Positions 18,309 through 28,509 of a stretch of DNA of 30,312 nt are shown piece after piece. The DNA lies in the IMG/VR virus record IMGVR_UViG_3300044961_000340, positions 1 to 30,312 of that record. The stretch is one strand, 5' to 3'. Source of the stretch: a virus. The notes beneath the pieces are model-generated. The model ran no database searches, was not told the DNA's origin, and saw only the letters and a program-made list of their open reading frames with translations. Positions within the stretch are counted from its first letter, which is position 1. Every line of letters begins with the position of its first letter. A program made the translations under genes and the position numbers.

Positions 18309-18823
18309 CCGTTGTTCCAGGTTCTTTCAATAAGCTGCACCAGGCGGCGCTGCACATGGACTTCCGCTGCGCGGCGCATCTTGCGTTTTGCGTTTTGAAA
18401 GAAAGGACGCTTTTTCATGCGCCCCACGGCTCTCCATTTGCGTTTGGCGCCATGACCAGCGTTTTGCGTGCGCACGGTTCGCCCAAATTCGACGAAGCGA
18501 GTGTAAAAAACCGATGCCACAACCAATGCTTGATTAGGGCGAGGCGGAAACTTCAACGGCGAATTGAGACGCTGCCCATTGCGTCTGCGCACCAATGGCC
18601 GGTACTCATTACCGATAATGCTCGCCACATAGACGCCTCTCTTCATCTGTCCCGTGTCTACCGGCGCATTTGCCTGCGCTTCTCGCTGAATCATTTGGAC
18701 GCCCTCATGCAGTGCACGAGCAATTGAAGGTCCGCGCAACGCCACCTGCTCCGCTTTAAGTTTCTGCGATACGTTTTCATCAACTTTTATCCGCAGCCGA
18801 TTTCGGCTTCGTCGCCGCGCCAT
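18305..18823 (-). CDS. HK97 gp10-like head-tail protein, 172 aa
   Basis: The start is taken at MARRRSRNR (18823), which overlaps the CHAT gene stop as ATGA; an earlier in-frame start reads into CHAT sequence. The signature is ALHEGVQMIQREAQANAPVDTGQMKRGVY, followed by a basic loop, FYTRFVEFGRTVR and a basic C-terminus. The APVDTG and V(E)FG segments are diagnostic of HK97 gp10-like tail completion proteins. It is more basic than most (many Arg/Lys), which may reflect DNA contact or high growth temperature. Its coupling to CHAT means that CHAT translation probably affects its level. Confidence 0.88.
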   Translation of the reverse strand: MARRRSRNRLRIKVDENVSQKLKAEQVALRGPSIARALHEGVQMIQREAQANAPVDTGQMKRGVYVASIIGNEYRPLVRRRNGQRLNSPLKFPPRPNQALVVASVFYTRFVEFGRTVRTQNAGHGAKRKWRAVGRMKKRPFFQNAKRKMRRAAEVHVQRRLVQLIERTWNNG

Positions 18824-19653
18824 CAGCGCCGCCCTCCCCACCACATATACGACCACAACACTGCGCTCGCCGTATACGATAAAATCGCCAGACTCAGCGC
18901 CAATTGCCAGTCGATGCCCAGCATCTCGCGCACCTCGACGTAAAAGAGCGGTATGGGCAAGAAGAGCAACACAAATGCACCGATAAACACCATGTGATGT
19001 AACGGCGATAACCGTACCGCTATATCGATATTGATGTTCAACTGGTCAATGTCTTTACGCAAAGCGTTAATTTCTTGATTCATGCGGCGTTCTAGAGCGT
19101 CGATTTTGCTACTTAGTTTGTATCCCCACTCGTTGAGCATCAGAATCGTGCGAGTTTCCGTCGCCTCATTGTGCAAGTAGTCATAGAACAGCATATAGCT
19201 GGCGTTTTGCCCAGGTTTCGACATATCATATGCAGCTTTCACGTCTTTCGTTTTCGCCAACGCCTGCGCCAGCAACGCGCCGGTCTGGTACGCTGTTATG
19301 TCGTCGATTTCTGTCACAGTCGTGATGACCGAAACCTGCAATTCATAATGCAATTCCAGCCCGATTAGACGACTCGAACACGTGTTTAATATAACCAGCC
19401 AGGCGTTTGATGCTCGTACAATTGCTGTCAGGTCATTGATCGTGATATATCCATCGCTTAATTTGATGCCCCGTTCGTTGCCGTGTGTCGCAAACCATAT
19501 CACGTCCCAAATGTGACTTTGCAGCGCTTGCAATACGTCACGCCGGGTGACCGTACCATTGAGAATGACCGGGTGCAATGCCAGGCTGACAGCGCGCACC
19601 TCGTCGTTGACAGCCGTCAGCCCCAAATCGGGAGCGATCAGCAAAACGTTCAT
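18823..19653 (-). CDS. CHAT-domain (caspase-like) protease with two C-terminal membrane helices
   Basis: From ATG 19653 the product is 276 residues; a GTG at 19707 would add 18. Residues 1-12 form the first strand (MNVLLIAPDL). The caspase-hemoglobinase dyad is visible as WFATHGN with His-57 and VILNTCSS with Cys-92, the CHAT arrangement. Residues 180-212 form a charged coiled coil. Two membrane helices lie at about 221-239 and 249-270, with a short basic C-terminus. CHAT proteases are known in bacterial conflict systems, where they cleave effectors such as gasdermins or type III-E CRISPR partners. Here the gene sits inside the head-tail operon, between the head closure and gp10-like genes, coupled by ATGA to the latter. 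It has no structural counterpart in siphoviruses, so it is a cargo gene. Substrate and trigger are unknown. Confidence 0.82.
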   Translation of the reverse strand: MNVLLIAPDLGLTAVNDEVRAVSLALHPVILNGTVTRRDVLQALQSHIWDVIWFATHGNERGIKLSDGYITINDLTAIVRASNAWLVILNTCSSRLIGLELHYELQVSVITTVTEIDDITAYQTGALLAQALAKTKDVKAAYDMSKPGQNASYMLFYDYLHNEATETRTILMLNEWGYKLSSKIDALERRMNQEINALRKDIDQLNINIDIAVRLSPLHHMVFIGAFVLLFLPIPLFYVEVREMLGIDWQLALSLAILSYTASAVLWSYMWWGGRR

Positions 19654-19734
19654 GCCACTTTCGTTCGATAGTGCACCGATATCCGCACCGCCACCATTAC
19701 CAGGCACAGCACCGTCAACGCCTTTACCGCCTAA

Positions 19735-20066
19735 CTATCCCTGGTATTCTGCCTCTAAACAGCGCATCACTATCAAATCTTCAGCCGGCTTGGGCGTCAC
19801 CGCTTCGATGTGCAGTAGCTTACCACGCCATTTCAGTCGATCCTGATGTGTCACCACGACCCCGCTGCGGATTGTCACTTCGTAGCCAACAAGCATTACT
19901 GGCCTATCCGCTATGATCGACTCCCGTCCCGACCGGTCGAACACATTCGCCCATACCGTCTCGCCGTCTGCCCAATTCAGCACTTCGCCACCGAACGCAT
20001 CGCGCTCGACCGTCGCCCTCTGAATTGTCACCCGTTCGCGCAGATCGCCTGCGGTGATTCGCCGTC

Positions 20067-20070
<4 letters not shown>
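19735..20070 (-). CDS. head closure / head-tail adaptor protein, 111 aa
   Basis: The start at MRRRITAGDLRERVTIQ (20070) overlaps the connector stop (ATGA). The pattern RERVTIQRA, then D.FGGEVLNW and VWANVFDRSGRE, with a C-terminal IEAVTP strand, matches SPP1 gp16 / HK97-type head-tail joining proteins. These are small beta-barrels that close the connector after packaging. It is in the canonical position after the gp6-like connector. A 27-bp gap then leads to the possible early start of the CHAT gene, the only place where this head-tail run is interrupted. Confidence 0.82.
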
Positions 20071-20663
<593 letters not shown>

Positions 20664-20675
20664 GGTGTCAATCCT

Positions 20676-20900
20676 TTAGTTGCGCGATCGTACAGTCGGA
20701 CGCACATCCGCCGTTTCCCCGCGTGGCGCGGCAATAGCAGACTCTGCATCACTCGCCCTCACCCACTGCGCGCGCTTCAACGCCACCAACAGCGCGGCGT
20801 CGGCCTTGTCCACCTCCACCACAGACCCAGCCTCGACGATTTTCGGTTCATTCTCGCCGATCACCGTCACCACCGTCGTCCGTACAATCTTCACTTTCAT
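20676..20900 (-). CDS. small protein between capsid and connector, 74 aa
   Basis: The start (MKVKIVRTTVVTVIG) at 20900 has GGAGG about 8 bases upstream, after the hairpin that follows the capsid gene. The N-terminal half alternates strands and ends in the segment AGSVVEVDKADAALLVALKRAQWV, a pattern often seen in short proteins of this slot in phage genomes. The tail is Ala/Glu/Arg-rich and disordered. It may be a head-completion or decoration protein, but no specific family is recognised. It lies 12 bases before the connector gene. Confidence 0.65.
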   Translation of the reverse strand: MKVKIVRTTVVTVIGENEPKIVEAGSVVEVDKADAALLVALKRAQWVRASDAESAIAAPRGETADVRPTVRSRN

Positions 20901-20917
20901 CGTTCCTCCAATGTTTC

Positions 20918-20947
20918 CAGGAGAGCAGGCGAGCGCCTGCTCTCCTG
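20918..20947. terminator. 14-bp perfect hairpin directly downstream of the major capsid gene
   Basis: The arms CAGGAGAGCAGGCG (20918-20931) and CGCCTGCTCTCCTG (20934-20947) are perfectly complementary, separated by 2 nt. On the minus-strand transcript it falls 13 bases after the capsid stop and just before the next ribosome site. It has no U tract, so it is a weak terminator, RNase barrier or mRNA stabiliser rather than a full stop. The capsid end also carries a 9-bp tandem repeat (20952-20969) that duplicates the stop. Confidence 0.7.
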
Positions 20948-20960
20948 CCTCTCAGTTCGT

Positions 20961-22280
20961 TCAGTTCGTCAGCGCATCCAGCATCACCGCAAAACTTTGC
21001 GGATGTCGCACTGCCACATCGACATCCTGCAACGCAATCACGCGCCGCGCTCCGGTCGTACCCAGGCTGTACGGATCAACCAGCAGATCGAGCGTGCCCC
21101 ACATGCCTATGATCAGATCGTTCCAGTTACCAAAAAAGATCGCCGAGCACACCCCCGTCGATGTCCCCTTATCCAGATTACTTGCTACCTGACTGGACAC
21201 ACTCACCGGATAGCCGTTCAACGGATTGTCGCCGTCGCTCCACACAAACTGCCCTGTATTGGGCGCTTTTTCCGTCACCTTCAATTTGCCTCTCACCTTC
21301 GGGTTTGTGACATAACGCAGCGCACCCACATCGGCGTTATCAACAGCCACCTCCGTCTCCAGTGCCACAATGTGCGCCCACGTCGGCTCCGCCCCATTCG
21401 TGCCGCCCACCACTGCACCGATCCCGCTGGTGGCCGCCACGCCGCGCGGCTGATTGTTCGTCGCCGTCCCGTGCAGCGCCGCACGGTCGATTTCGATCCC
21501 CAGCACACGCGCCAGATCGGTGCGCACGAATGCCTCCACGCTCAGCGCCGACTGCAACAGCAGTTTGCGGCTAATATCGACATAGCCGCCCAGCGTCTTC
21601 GGCGTCATCGCCACCTGATCGAATGCAGGCTGACTTTCCGTCGGCGCCCCATTTTCGGCCACCCAGTACGCAGTGCTGGCCGCCGTCTGTCGCGGGATTG
21701 CAATATCCCCAACCAGACCATCGAGCACCGTCGCTCCCGCGCCGATCACAACCACCCGATTGCGCAGCAGATCGATGAAATCCTGTGCCAACAGGTCCGT
21801 CGCCACCGTATAGCCGCCGGCCGTGTTCGTGCCTTTCACCAAATCACGCCTCTCAGCATTCGCCGCTAACCAGTCATACGGCACGAACAACCCCTGTGGC
21901 TCGAAGCCCAGCCGTTTCGCAACCGCCTGACTCGCCTCAAGCTCCAGCCGTGCATTGCGCCAATCCCCGGTCGCCAACGCATTGATCGCACGCACCAAGC
22001 TATAGCGACGCACATCGCTCTTGTCCATGTCGATCATCGTCTCGCTCGGTCGAATCGGCGCCCGCACCGGTTCACTGAGTGCGTTCTCACGCCGCTCCAA
22101 ATCCTGCTCCCGCTCGATCTTCGTCTGCAACCCATCAACCGCCGCAAGCAGATCCGAATAACGTTTCTCCTCATCCTCATTCAGCCCGCGGTTTTCCGCC
22201 TCGGCGCCGTCCAGGATCGCACGCGCCATCTGCAACTTCGCCTGGCGCTCATGCATCCATCCTAAAATCTTCGTGTTCAT
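20961..22280 (-). CDS. HK97-type major capsid protein, 439 aa
   Basis: Start MNTKILGW at 22280, overlapping the protease stop (ATGA). Residues 1-100 are a charged coiled coil (delta domain) normally removed by the prohead protease. The HK97 fold follows, with recognisable blocks: FVPYDWLA, GGYTVATDLLAQDFIDLLRNR, LVGDIAIPRQTAASTAYWVAENGAP, TPKTLGGYVDISRKLLLQS, and the C-terminal HPQSFAVMLDALT. Subunits assemble the icosahedral shell around the genome. It is followed by a strong hairpin. Codon use and GC match the neighbouring head genes. Confidence 0.95.
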   Translation of the reverse strand: MNTKILGWMHERQAKLQMARAILDGAEAENRGLNEDEEKRYSDLLAAVDGLQTKIEREQDLERRENALSEPVRAPIRPSETMIDMDKSDVRRYSLVRAINALATGDWRNARLELEASQAVAKRLGFEPQGLFVPYDWLAANAERRDLVKGTNTAGGYTVATDLLAQDFIDLLRNRVVVIGAGATVLDGLVGDIAIPRQTAASTAYWVAENGAPTESQPAFDQVAMTPKTLGGYVDISRKLLLQSALSVEAFVRTDLARVLGIEIDRAALHGTATNNQPRGVAATSGIGAVVGGTNGAEPTWAHIVALETEVAVDNADVGALRYVTNPKVRGKLKVTEKAPNTGQFVWSDGDNPLNGYPVSVSSQVASNLDKGTSTGVCSAIFFGNWNDLIIGMWGTLDLLVDPYSLGTTGARRVIALQDVDVAVRHPQSFAVMLDALTN

Positions 22281-22930
22281 CGTAGTAATCTTCTCCTGTA
22301 CAACTCCAGCCGTTGCCGTCGCACCTCCAGGAGCGATTGCCACTGCTGATCGGCCAAATTTATCTCAGCGACCGCCTGGTCGTCTGTTTTCTCAAAATCG
22401 GGCACCACTGCCCGCACCTGCACCGTTGTCGCGAGATACGCCGGGAACGTCACTGGCGAAATCTCGTACAGCACACTTTTTAACACCGTACGCCGTGCCA
22501 CGCCATCTGCGCCCGGCTTTTCCCAGGTATCGGCGTTTGACTCGAATAGAAATGACATCCCGTTTACGTCACCTCGGCGGATCGCAATCAGCGCATCCTG
22601 CCCCCAGCTATTGGCCGGTGGATCGATCTCGAAACGCAGTCCTATGGCGTCGATGGCAATTCTCAAAGTGCCCCGACTCATCCGCGCAAGCGGCATGTCC
22701 GCATTGTGATTCCACAGCGCAACCAGTTCTGGATTATTTTGCAGCCAGTTGTCGAATACGCCGGGCGCAAACCGCTCCACGAACGGTTGTCCGTTCCAGT
22801 CGTACAACGTCCTGCTCCACACATTGAACAGCACTGCATAACCCGTGATCACCGGCGCACCGCCCTCAACCTGGCGTATCTCCAGCCCTTGTGCGGGTAT
22901 TTCACGCTGTTCCATCCGCTCACTTTTCAT
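22277..22930 (-). CDS. HK97-family prohead protease, 217 aa
   Basis: A Ser/His peptidase of the phage prohead type (U35). Visible blocks are ITGYAVLFNVWS, RFAPGVFDNWL, ALWNHNADMPLAR (catalytic His-75), NGMSFLFE (catalytic Ser-126) and LYEISPVTFPAY. The C-terminal 40 residues are charged and helical, consistent with a scaffold or autoprocessing tail. It cleaves the delta domain of the capsid protein during head maturation. It overlaps the portal by 11 bases and the capsid gene by ATGA, the standard portal-protease-capsid order. Confidence 0.95.
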   Translation of the reverse strand: MKSERMEQREIPAQGLEIRQVEGGAPVITGYAVLFNVWSRTLYDWNGQPFVERFAPGVFDNWLQNNPELVALWNHNADMPLARMSRGTLRIAIDAIGLRFEIDPPANSWGQDALIAIRRGDVNGMSFLFESNADTWEKPGADGVARRTVLKSVLYEISPVTFPAYLATTVQVRAVVPDFEKTDDQAVAEINLADQQWQSLLEVRRQRLELYRRRLLR

Positions 22931-24458
22931 CGAGCAACTCCTTCACAGCGTTCTGATACGCCGTTGTTATCCAATCTTCAATTTCTGCCATTGTGAAGAC
23001 TTCTTCCGCCGACATCAGTCCCTTATCCACCGCATCGTTAACCAGCGCCATCAGCATCCCTTCGCCCGCCTGGCGCCACTCATACATCTTCGCCTTGCTC
23101 CACTCTGATAGCGCCAACCGTCCGCCTGTGCGCAACGCCTTGCCCCCGCCCTGTCGCACATCATTCGTGATCCGTGCCCGCAGCCGTCGCGCCACGTCCG
23201 CCAGCATCACCTCCAGCCAGCCGCGCGCCACAGCATCGCTGTCAAGCGCATTCTCCTCATCCTGCGTTTTTTGCACCGTCGTCATATTCAACGGCACCAA
23301 GTAGATGTCACCGCCGTCAATTGGATTCATATCCTCCAATTGACGAATATCATTCGGTGACATCGCCCCTATCTGTTGCATCGTTGAGTAATACTGCGCG
23401 CGGTCGATATGCTTCCCGCGCAACAGCGCCTGCGTGCGGAAATGCGCATAATAGCCTGCCCTGCGCTCCTCCTCCGTCAACAGATCACGATAGATCGCCT
23501 GTTGCCATCCTTCAATGTATGGCATCAGCGTGTAATCGACGAACTCCTGCGCCTGTTCCTCGATATTGCTGAATGTGGCGCGGTCAAGGTCGTTAATCAT
23601 GTGCGCCGGCACGCCAAAGAGCGCCGCAATCTCCTGACGCGTAAATTTCTGACTTTCCAGGAATTGCGCATCGGTCTGTGGAATTGACAGCGTCGTAATT
23701 TCCACCCCGCCATCAAGCACCGCCGTGCGTCCGGCCGCGCCCGGACCCCGATGCCGATCCTCCCAAGCCTTGCGCAGTGCGCTGATGCGCTCCGCGTTCA
23801 ACGTCCCCGGATAGCGCAGCACGATACCAGGCGATGCGTCATTCTGCCAAAACGAAGCACTATACTCCTCCATGCGCGCCTTTGTATCGAATGCACGCCG
23901 CGCCAGCGCAATCGGACTCAGACCGATCAGACCGTCGAAGCTCATATGTGCAATGTGCATCACCTCGCGCTTTGTCAACATATCCACGCCGCCGTCTGAT
24001 CTGGAGTATTGATAGATCAGCTCGCCGCTGCGCGTCCGCTCTAAACTCATACGATCCGGACGCAAGGGCCACAATTCCCTTACCCGTCCACCGCCGTCGA
24101 ACACAATCTGCGCATATGCGTTGCCATATAGCGCCAAATGCACGCCGAGCGCCATGCGAAATTGAATGCTGGTCATCTCAGGATTCGGCGTCCAGCGCAG
24201 AATTCTCGCCAGCGGATGATCTTCCACGACCTCGCGACGATTACCATTGCGGCGCATGAGCACCAACGGCAGCGTGGCAATGTTGGTTGCAATCACACGC
24301 ACGCAGGCGTACACGGCCGCAATCTGCATCGCCGTTGCCGGTGACGTTGTCTCAACTACTCCCGTTCCCGTGCGCAGCGCGCGCACTAACTCCCCGAAAC
24401 TAGTCAGGTCGAGCGTGCGCGATTCGGCGCCAAAGAAAATGCGGGTCAGTACGCCCAT
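22920..24458 (-). CDS. HK97-family portal protein, 512 aa
   Basis: The sequence is typical of the phage portal family: N-terminal AAVYACVRVIATNIATLPLVL, then YGNAYAQIVFDGGGRV, DGLIGLSPIALAR, FSNIEEQAQEFVDYTLMPYI and PNDIRQLEDMNPIDGGD. These blocks are all family hallmarks. The portal forms the dodecameric DNA gate. Start ATG 24458 has AGGTGAT upstream. Directly upstream lies IS-derived DNA, so the terminase part and the head part of this operon are now separated by about 700 bp of foreign sequence. A candidate -10 (TATAAT) in that DNA could supply a new promoter. Confidence 0.95.
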   Translation of the reverse strand: MGVLTRIFFGAESRTLDLTSFGELVRALRTGTGVVETTSPATAMQIAAVYACVRVIATNIATLPLVLMRRNGNRREVVEDHPLARILRWTPNPEMTSIQFRMALGVHLALYGNAYAQIVFDGGGRVRELWPLRPDRMSLERTRSGELIYQYSRSDGGVDMLTKREVMHIAHMSFDGLIGLSPIALARRAFDTKARMEEYSASFWQNDASPGIVLRYPGTLNAERISALRKAWEDRHRGPGAAGRTAVLDGGVEITTLSIPQTDAQFLESQKFTRQEIAALFGVPAHMINDLDRATFSNIEEQAQEFVDYTLMPYIEGWQQAIYRDLLTEEERRAGYYAHFRTQALLRGKHIDRAQYYSTMQQIGAMSPNDIRQLEDMNPIDGGDIYLVPLNMTTVQKTQDEENALDSDAVARGWLEVMLADVARRLRARITNDVRQGGGKALRTGGRLALSEWSKAKMYEWRQAGEGMLMALVNDAVDKGLMSAEEVFTMAEIEDWITTAYQNAVKELLDEK

Positions 24459-24616
24459 CCGGTATCACCTGTGACGTGCGTGTGCTGTTCAGTTCGGGGC
24501 GATCACGATGGGGGCAACAGCCTGGGGGACGACTGAGAAAAATGGGTGAGACGCTGCCCCCGAATGACGCTGATCAAGGAATAACGCCGATCAAGCGTCC
24601 AGCGTCCACCCGTTTC

Positions 24617-24622
24617 ATTATA
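24617..24622 (-). promoter_or_regulatory. possible -10 element upstream of the portal gene
   Basis: On the minus strand TATAAT occurs at 24617-24622, in the non-coding strip between the IS remnant and the portal. The -35 region is poor. It could restart transcription of head genes after the IS insertion. The rest of 24459-24660 holds only a GGGGGCA...TGCCCCC inverted pair and a short GATCAA repeat, and no gene. Confidence 0.3.
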
Positions 24623-24660
24623 GCACAGATGAGCGATCGTGCGCCCTGCCAGTTTTCCTA

Positions 24661-25184
<524 letters not shown>

Positions 25185-25188
<4 letters not shown>

Positions 25189-25349
25189 GATTTGGGCGTT
25201 GTGTGGCGGTCAAATTGCAACGCAAACAGAACAGCCAGCACGCCGACAAGCAGCAGTGTAAATGCAAAGCCCAAAAGCAGGTAAACAGCGATGCAGATTG
25301 CGGCGAGTCCGCACAGCAGCATCATGTCGCCAGCGTCGATTCGTCTCAT
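25185..25349 (-). CDS. small membrane protein, probably truncated by the IS remnant (54 aa)
   Basis: The start at [10 protein letters not shown] (25349) overlaps the upstream stop (ATGA) and has duplicated GGAG sites. One or two hydrophobic helices cover about residues 7-41 ([34 protein letters not shown], broken by a Gly-Phe pair), followed by a short charged tail. Its stop codon TAG is formed at the junction with the IS end, so the natural C-terminus is probably lost. A holin-like role is possible by position near the terminase genes. It is the best illustration of IS damage here. Confidence 0.55.
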
Positions 25350-25569
25350 GATTGATTCTCCGATTGATTCTCCGGGTGATGGCATTTACAAGCTGGATTC
25401 TCGCAGATATGCCAGCGGTGCGGGCGCGTCGCCGCGCATGTGCACGCATGGCCACCGGCGCAACGGTATGGACAGGCCGCCAGAGTGCTGCGCGTACGGT
25501 GGCCGGCGCGCTGCAAATCGCGCAAAGGCGACGGGAGAGGGGTGACGGGTGAAGGGCGCGCGGCGTTGC

Positions 25570-25573
<4 letters not shown>
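25346..25573 (-). CDS. small cysteine/histidine-rich protein, 75 aa
   Basis: It begins at ATG 25573 overlapping the TerL stop. The N-terminal half is Pro/Arg-rich. The C-terminal half carries Cys/His pairs (CPYRCAGGHACTC at about residues 34-46 and CENPACKCHH at about 57-66), consistent with one or two zinc sites. A 12-bp tandem repeat near its 3' end (25351-25374, GATTGATTCTCC twice) encodes the ENQSENQS tail and doubles a GGAG ribosome site for the next gene. The sequence is low in complexity and function is unknown. It may be a modified-start remnant, but the ATGA overlaps on both sides favour a real gene. Confidence 0.5.
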
Positions 25574-27149
<1,576 letters not shown>

Positions 27150-27150
<1 letters not shown>

Positions 27151-27617
27151 CACTTGAAAAAGTCGTCGTCGTCGTCGTCGTCCGATTCACTTACCATCAA
27201 CCTGGCGCGCGCTGATGGGTTCAACCCAAACAGCACACTGTACAGACGGAACGCCGCGCTGTTGTCGCGCAAGATTTGCAACATCGGATGCTTGCGCTCC
27301 ACGCCCTCTTCATCCTTACGGGTCAATTCCAGCTTACCGTCATCGTTGATCATGGCGGCGAGCGCAGCCTTGGCAATGGCGTAGTGGATCGACATGAGGT
27401 CGAGCGCGGCGATATCCGCTTCAGTCAGCACGCCGAGCTTGTCGAGCATCGGCCCGTATTTCCGCCAGAATTTGCGCACATCGGGCAGGCTGTTGGGCGG
27501 CGGTTTGAGCGGCGTGCGCAGCGGATCGGGTTTGGGTTCGTTGTAGTTGAGCTTGCGCTTACCCGGGTTGCCTTCAGCGACTTTGAGCGCGGTGGGTTTG
27601 GGCGGACGTCCTTGCAT
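27150..27617 (-). CDS. terS: terminase small subunit, P27 type, 155 aa
   Basis: The N-terminus (GRPPKPTALKVAEGNPGKRKLN) is the P27-family signature. A helical core follows (LTEADIAALDLMSIHYAIAKAAL), and a C-terminal acidic run of seven Asp is encoded by a GTC-type triplet repeat (about 27163-27182). TerS recognises the packaging start site and regulates TerL. The poly-Asp tail is unusual and built from a simple repeat, so its length may vary. It overlaps TerL. Confidence 0.93.
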
Positions 27618-27620
27618 GGC

Positions 27621-27989
27621 TTATTCTCCGGCGGCGGTTTTTCGGGAGTGGCAGCGATGGCAAAGGGGTTGCAGGTTGGCCGGGTCGTCACTGCCGCCCA
27701 AACGTTTCGGAATGATGTGATCGAGATCGGTGGCTGGTTCAACGATGCCGGCGGCCAGGCACTGCACGCAGAGCGGGCCGGTGTGGGCGCCCGGTTCGGC
27801 GGCGAGGGTGGCGACGCGCACTTTGCGCCATCTGCGGTCGTAGCCACGGCGGGCGGCGCTGGGGCGCTTGTCGGGCCGGCGTGCGCTGGCGGTGTAGCCG
27901 CAGCGGTCGCAGCGTTGGGCATCGCCAGAAGCGCGCACAAAGCCGGCGCAGCCGGGACGGGGGCAGGGACGGGCCAGGCGCTCAGGCAC
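27621..27989 (-). CDS. HNH endonuclease with N-terminal zinc ribbon, 122 aa
   Basis: The N-terminal four-cysteine ribbon (Cys-9, 14, 27, 30) is followed by a basic linker and an HNH core: CVQC (74-77), DH at 90-91 in ATDLDHIIPKRLGGSDDPANLQPLC, Asn-105 and CHRCHSRK (110-117). HNH nucleases next to TerS/TerL of HK97-like phages are needed for specific DNA cleavage at packaging. Here it sits just upstream of TerS, as expected. All catalytic positions are present. The extra N-terminal ribbon probably adds DNA binding. Confidence 0.92.
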   Translation of the reverse strand: MPERLARPCPRPGCAGFVRASGDAQRCDRCGYTASARRPDKRPSAARRGYDRRWRKVRVATLAAEPGAHTGPLCVQCLAAGIVEPATDLDHIIPKRLGGSDDPANLQPLCHRCHSRKTAAGE

Positions 27990-27997
27990 GGCGATCC

Positions 27998-28222
27998 TCA
28001 GCGGCTGTTAGGCGCCACCATGCCGGCCAATGCACCGACAGCGACGCTGCCGAGAACAATGACGGATTCGGGCAATTGTTTGTCGGCGTATGCCAGCACA
28101 ACGCCGCCGACGACGGCGAGGACGCCCAGCGTCGCCAGCGCGCTGACGACGATTAAAAAAATGTTGATGGACTTTGGATTGCTGATAATCGGCTCCGGGA
28201 GAGCATGCGGAAGGTCTTTCAT
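27998..28222 (-). CDS. small two-span membrane protein, 74 aa (holin candidate)
   Basis: MKDLPHALPEP at 28222 is preceded by AAAGGAG, inside the 3' arm of the operator-like palindrome. Two hydrophobic helices cover about residues 17-43 and 53-70 (INIFLIVVSALATLGVLAVVGGVV, VIVLGSVAVGALAGMVA), with short polar ends. Two-span proteins of this size at the head of a late operon are often holins, but no endolysin accompanies it. It is the first gene transcribed from the candidate late promoter. Its function is inferred only from topology and place. Confidence 0.6.
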   Translation of the reverse strand: MKDLPHALPEPIISNPKSINIFLIVVSALATLGVLAVVGGVVLAYADKQLPESVIVLGSVAVGALAGMVAPNSR

Positions 28223-28232
28223 TAACGCTCCT

Positions 28233-28293
28233 TTGCAATAACGGTTCAACGTTACGTTATTGCAAGGATAGCACAAAATACCGGTTGACTCAA
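28233..28293 (-). promoter_or_regulatory. late promoter with overlapping operator palindrome
   Basis: Read on the minus strand, TTGAGT (28288-28293), a 17-bp spacer and TATCCT (28265-28270) form a sigma-70-like promoter. The perfect inverted repeat TTGCAATAACG (28233-28243) / CGTTATTGCAA (28255-28265) with an 11-bp gap begins at the -10 and covers the start site and the AAGGAG ribosome site. A repressor bound there, or an RNA hairpin, would block the late operon. Confidence 0.6.
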
Positions 28294-28344
28294 GAAGGAA
28301 AAGCCAGAGGAAAATCATTTTATTTCGCGGGAGCGTGCGCGTAT

Positions 28345-28388
28345 GTGGGCGAGCGGTCTACGCCGATATGGCGTAGATATTTGCCCAC
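28345..28388. promoter_or_regulatory. compound inverted repeat between divergent promoters
   Basis: The inner arms TCTACGCC (28357-28364) and GGCGTAGA (28370-28377) have a 5-nt loop. The outer arms are GTGGGC (28345-28350) and GCCCAC (28383-28388). It lies between the minus-strand late promoter and the plus-strand promoter of the HTH gene, the place for a shared operator or an integrase arm site. Confidence 0.55.
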
Positions 28389-28440
28389 CCCTACCTGCCC
28401 GCTCTGGTTGTCTAACCCGAACTGACGTTAAATTTAGGTA

Positions 28441-28469
28441 TTGACATGCTACCGGATTGGATATACAAT
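28441..28469 (+). promoter_or_regulatory. strong sigma-70-type promoter for the HTH gene
   Basis: TTGACA at 28441-28446, then exactly 17 bp, then TACAAT at 28464-28469 (within TATACAAT). The start site would lie near 28476. GGAG at 28498-28501 is 8 bases before ATG 28510. This is the best promoter match in the window. Confidence 0.75.
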
Positions 28470-28509
28470 ATCACCATTATTAACTGCATTAACAATCGGA
28501 GATCACAAA

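Noticed and set aside
27276-28241. 321-aa plus-strand open frame opposite TerS and HNH
   Set aside because: It runs antisense to TerS, the HNH nuclease and the small membrane gene, all with recognisable motifs. Its Gly/Ala/Arg-rich composition is that of a shadow frame.
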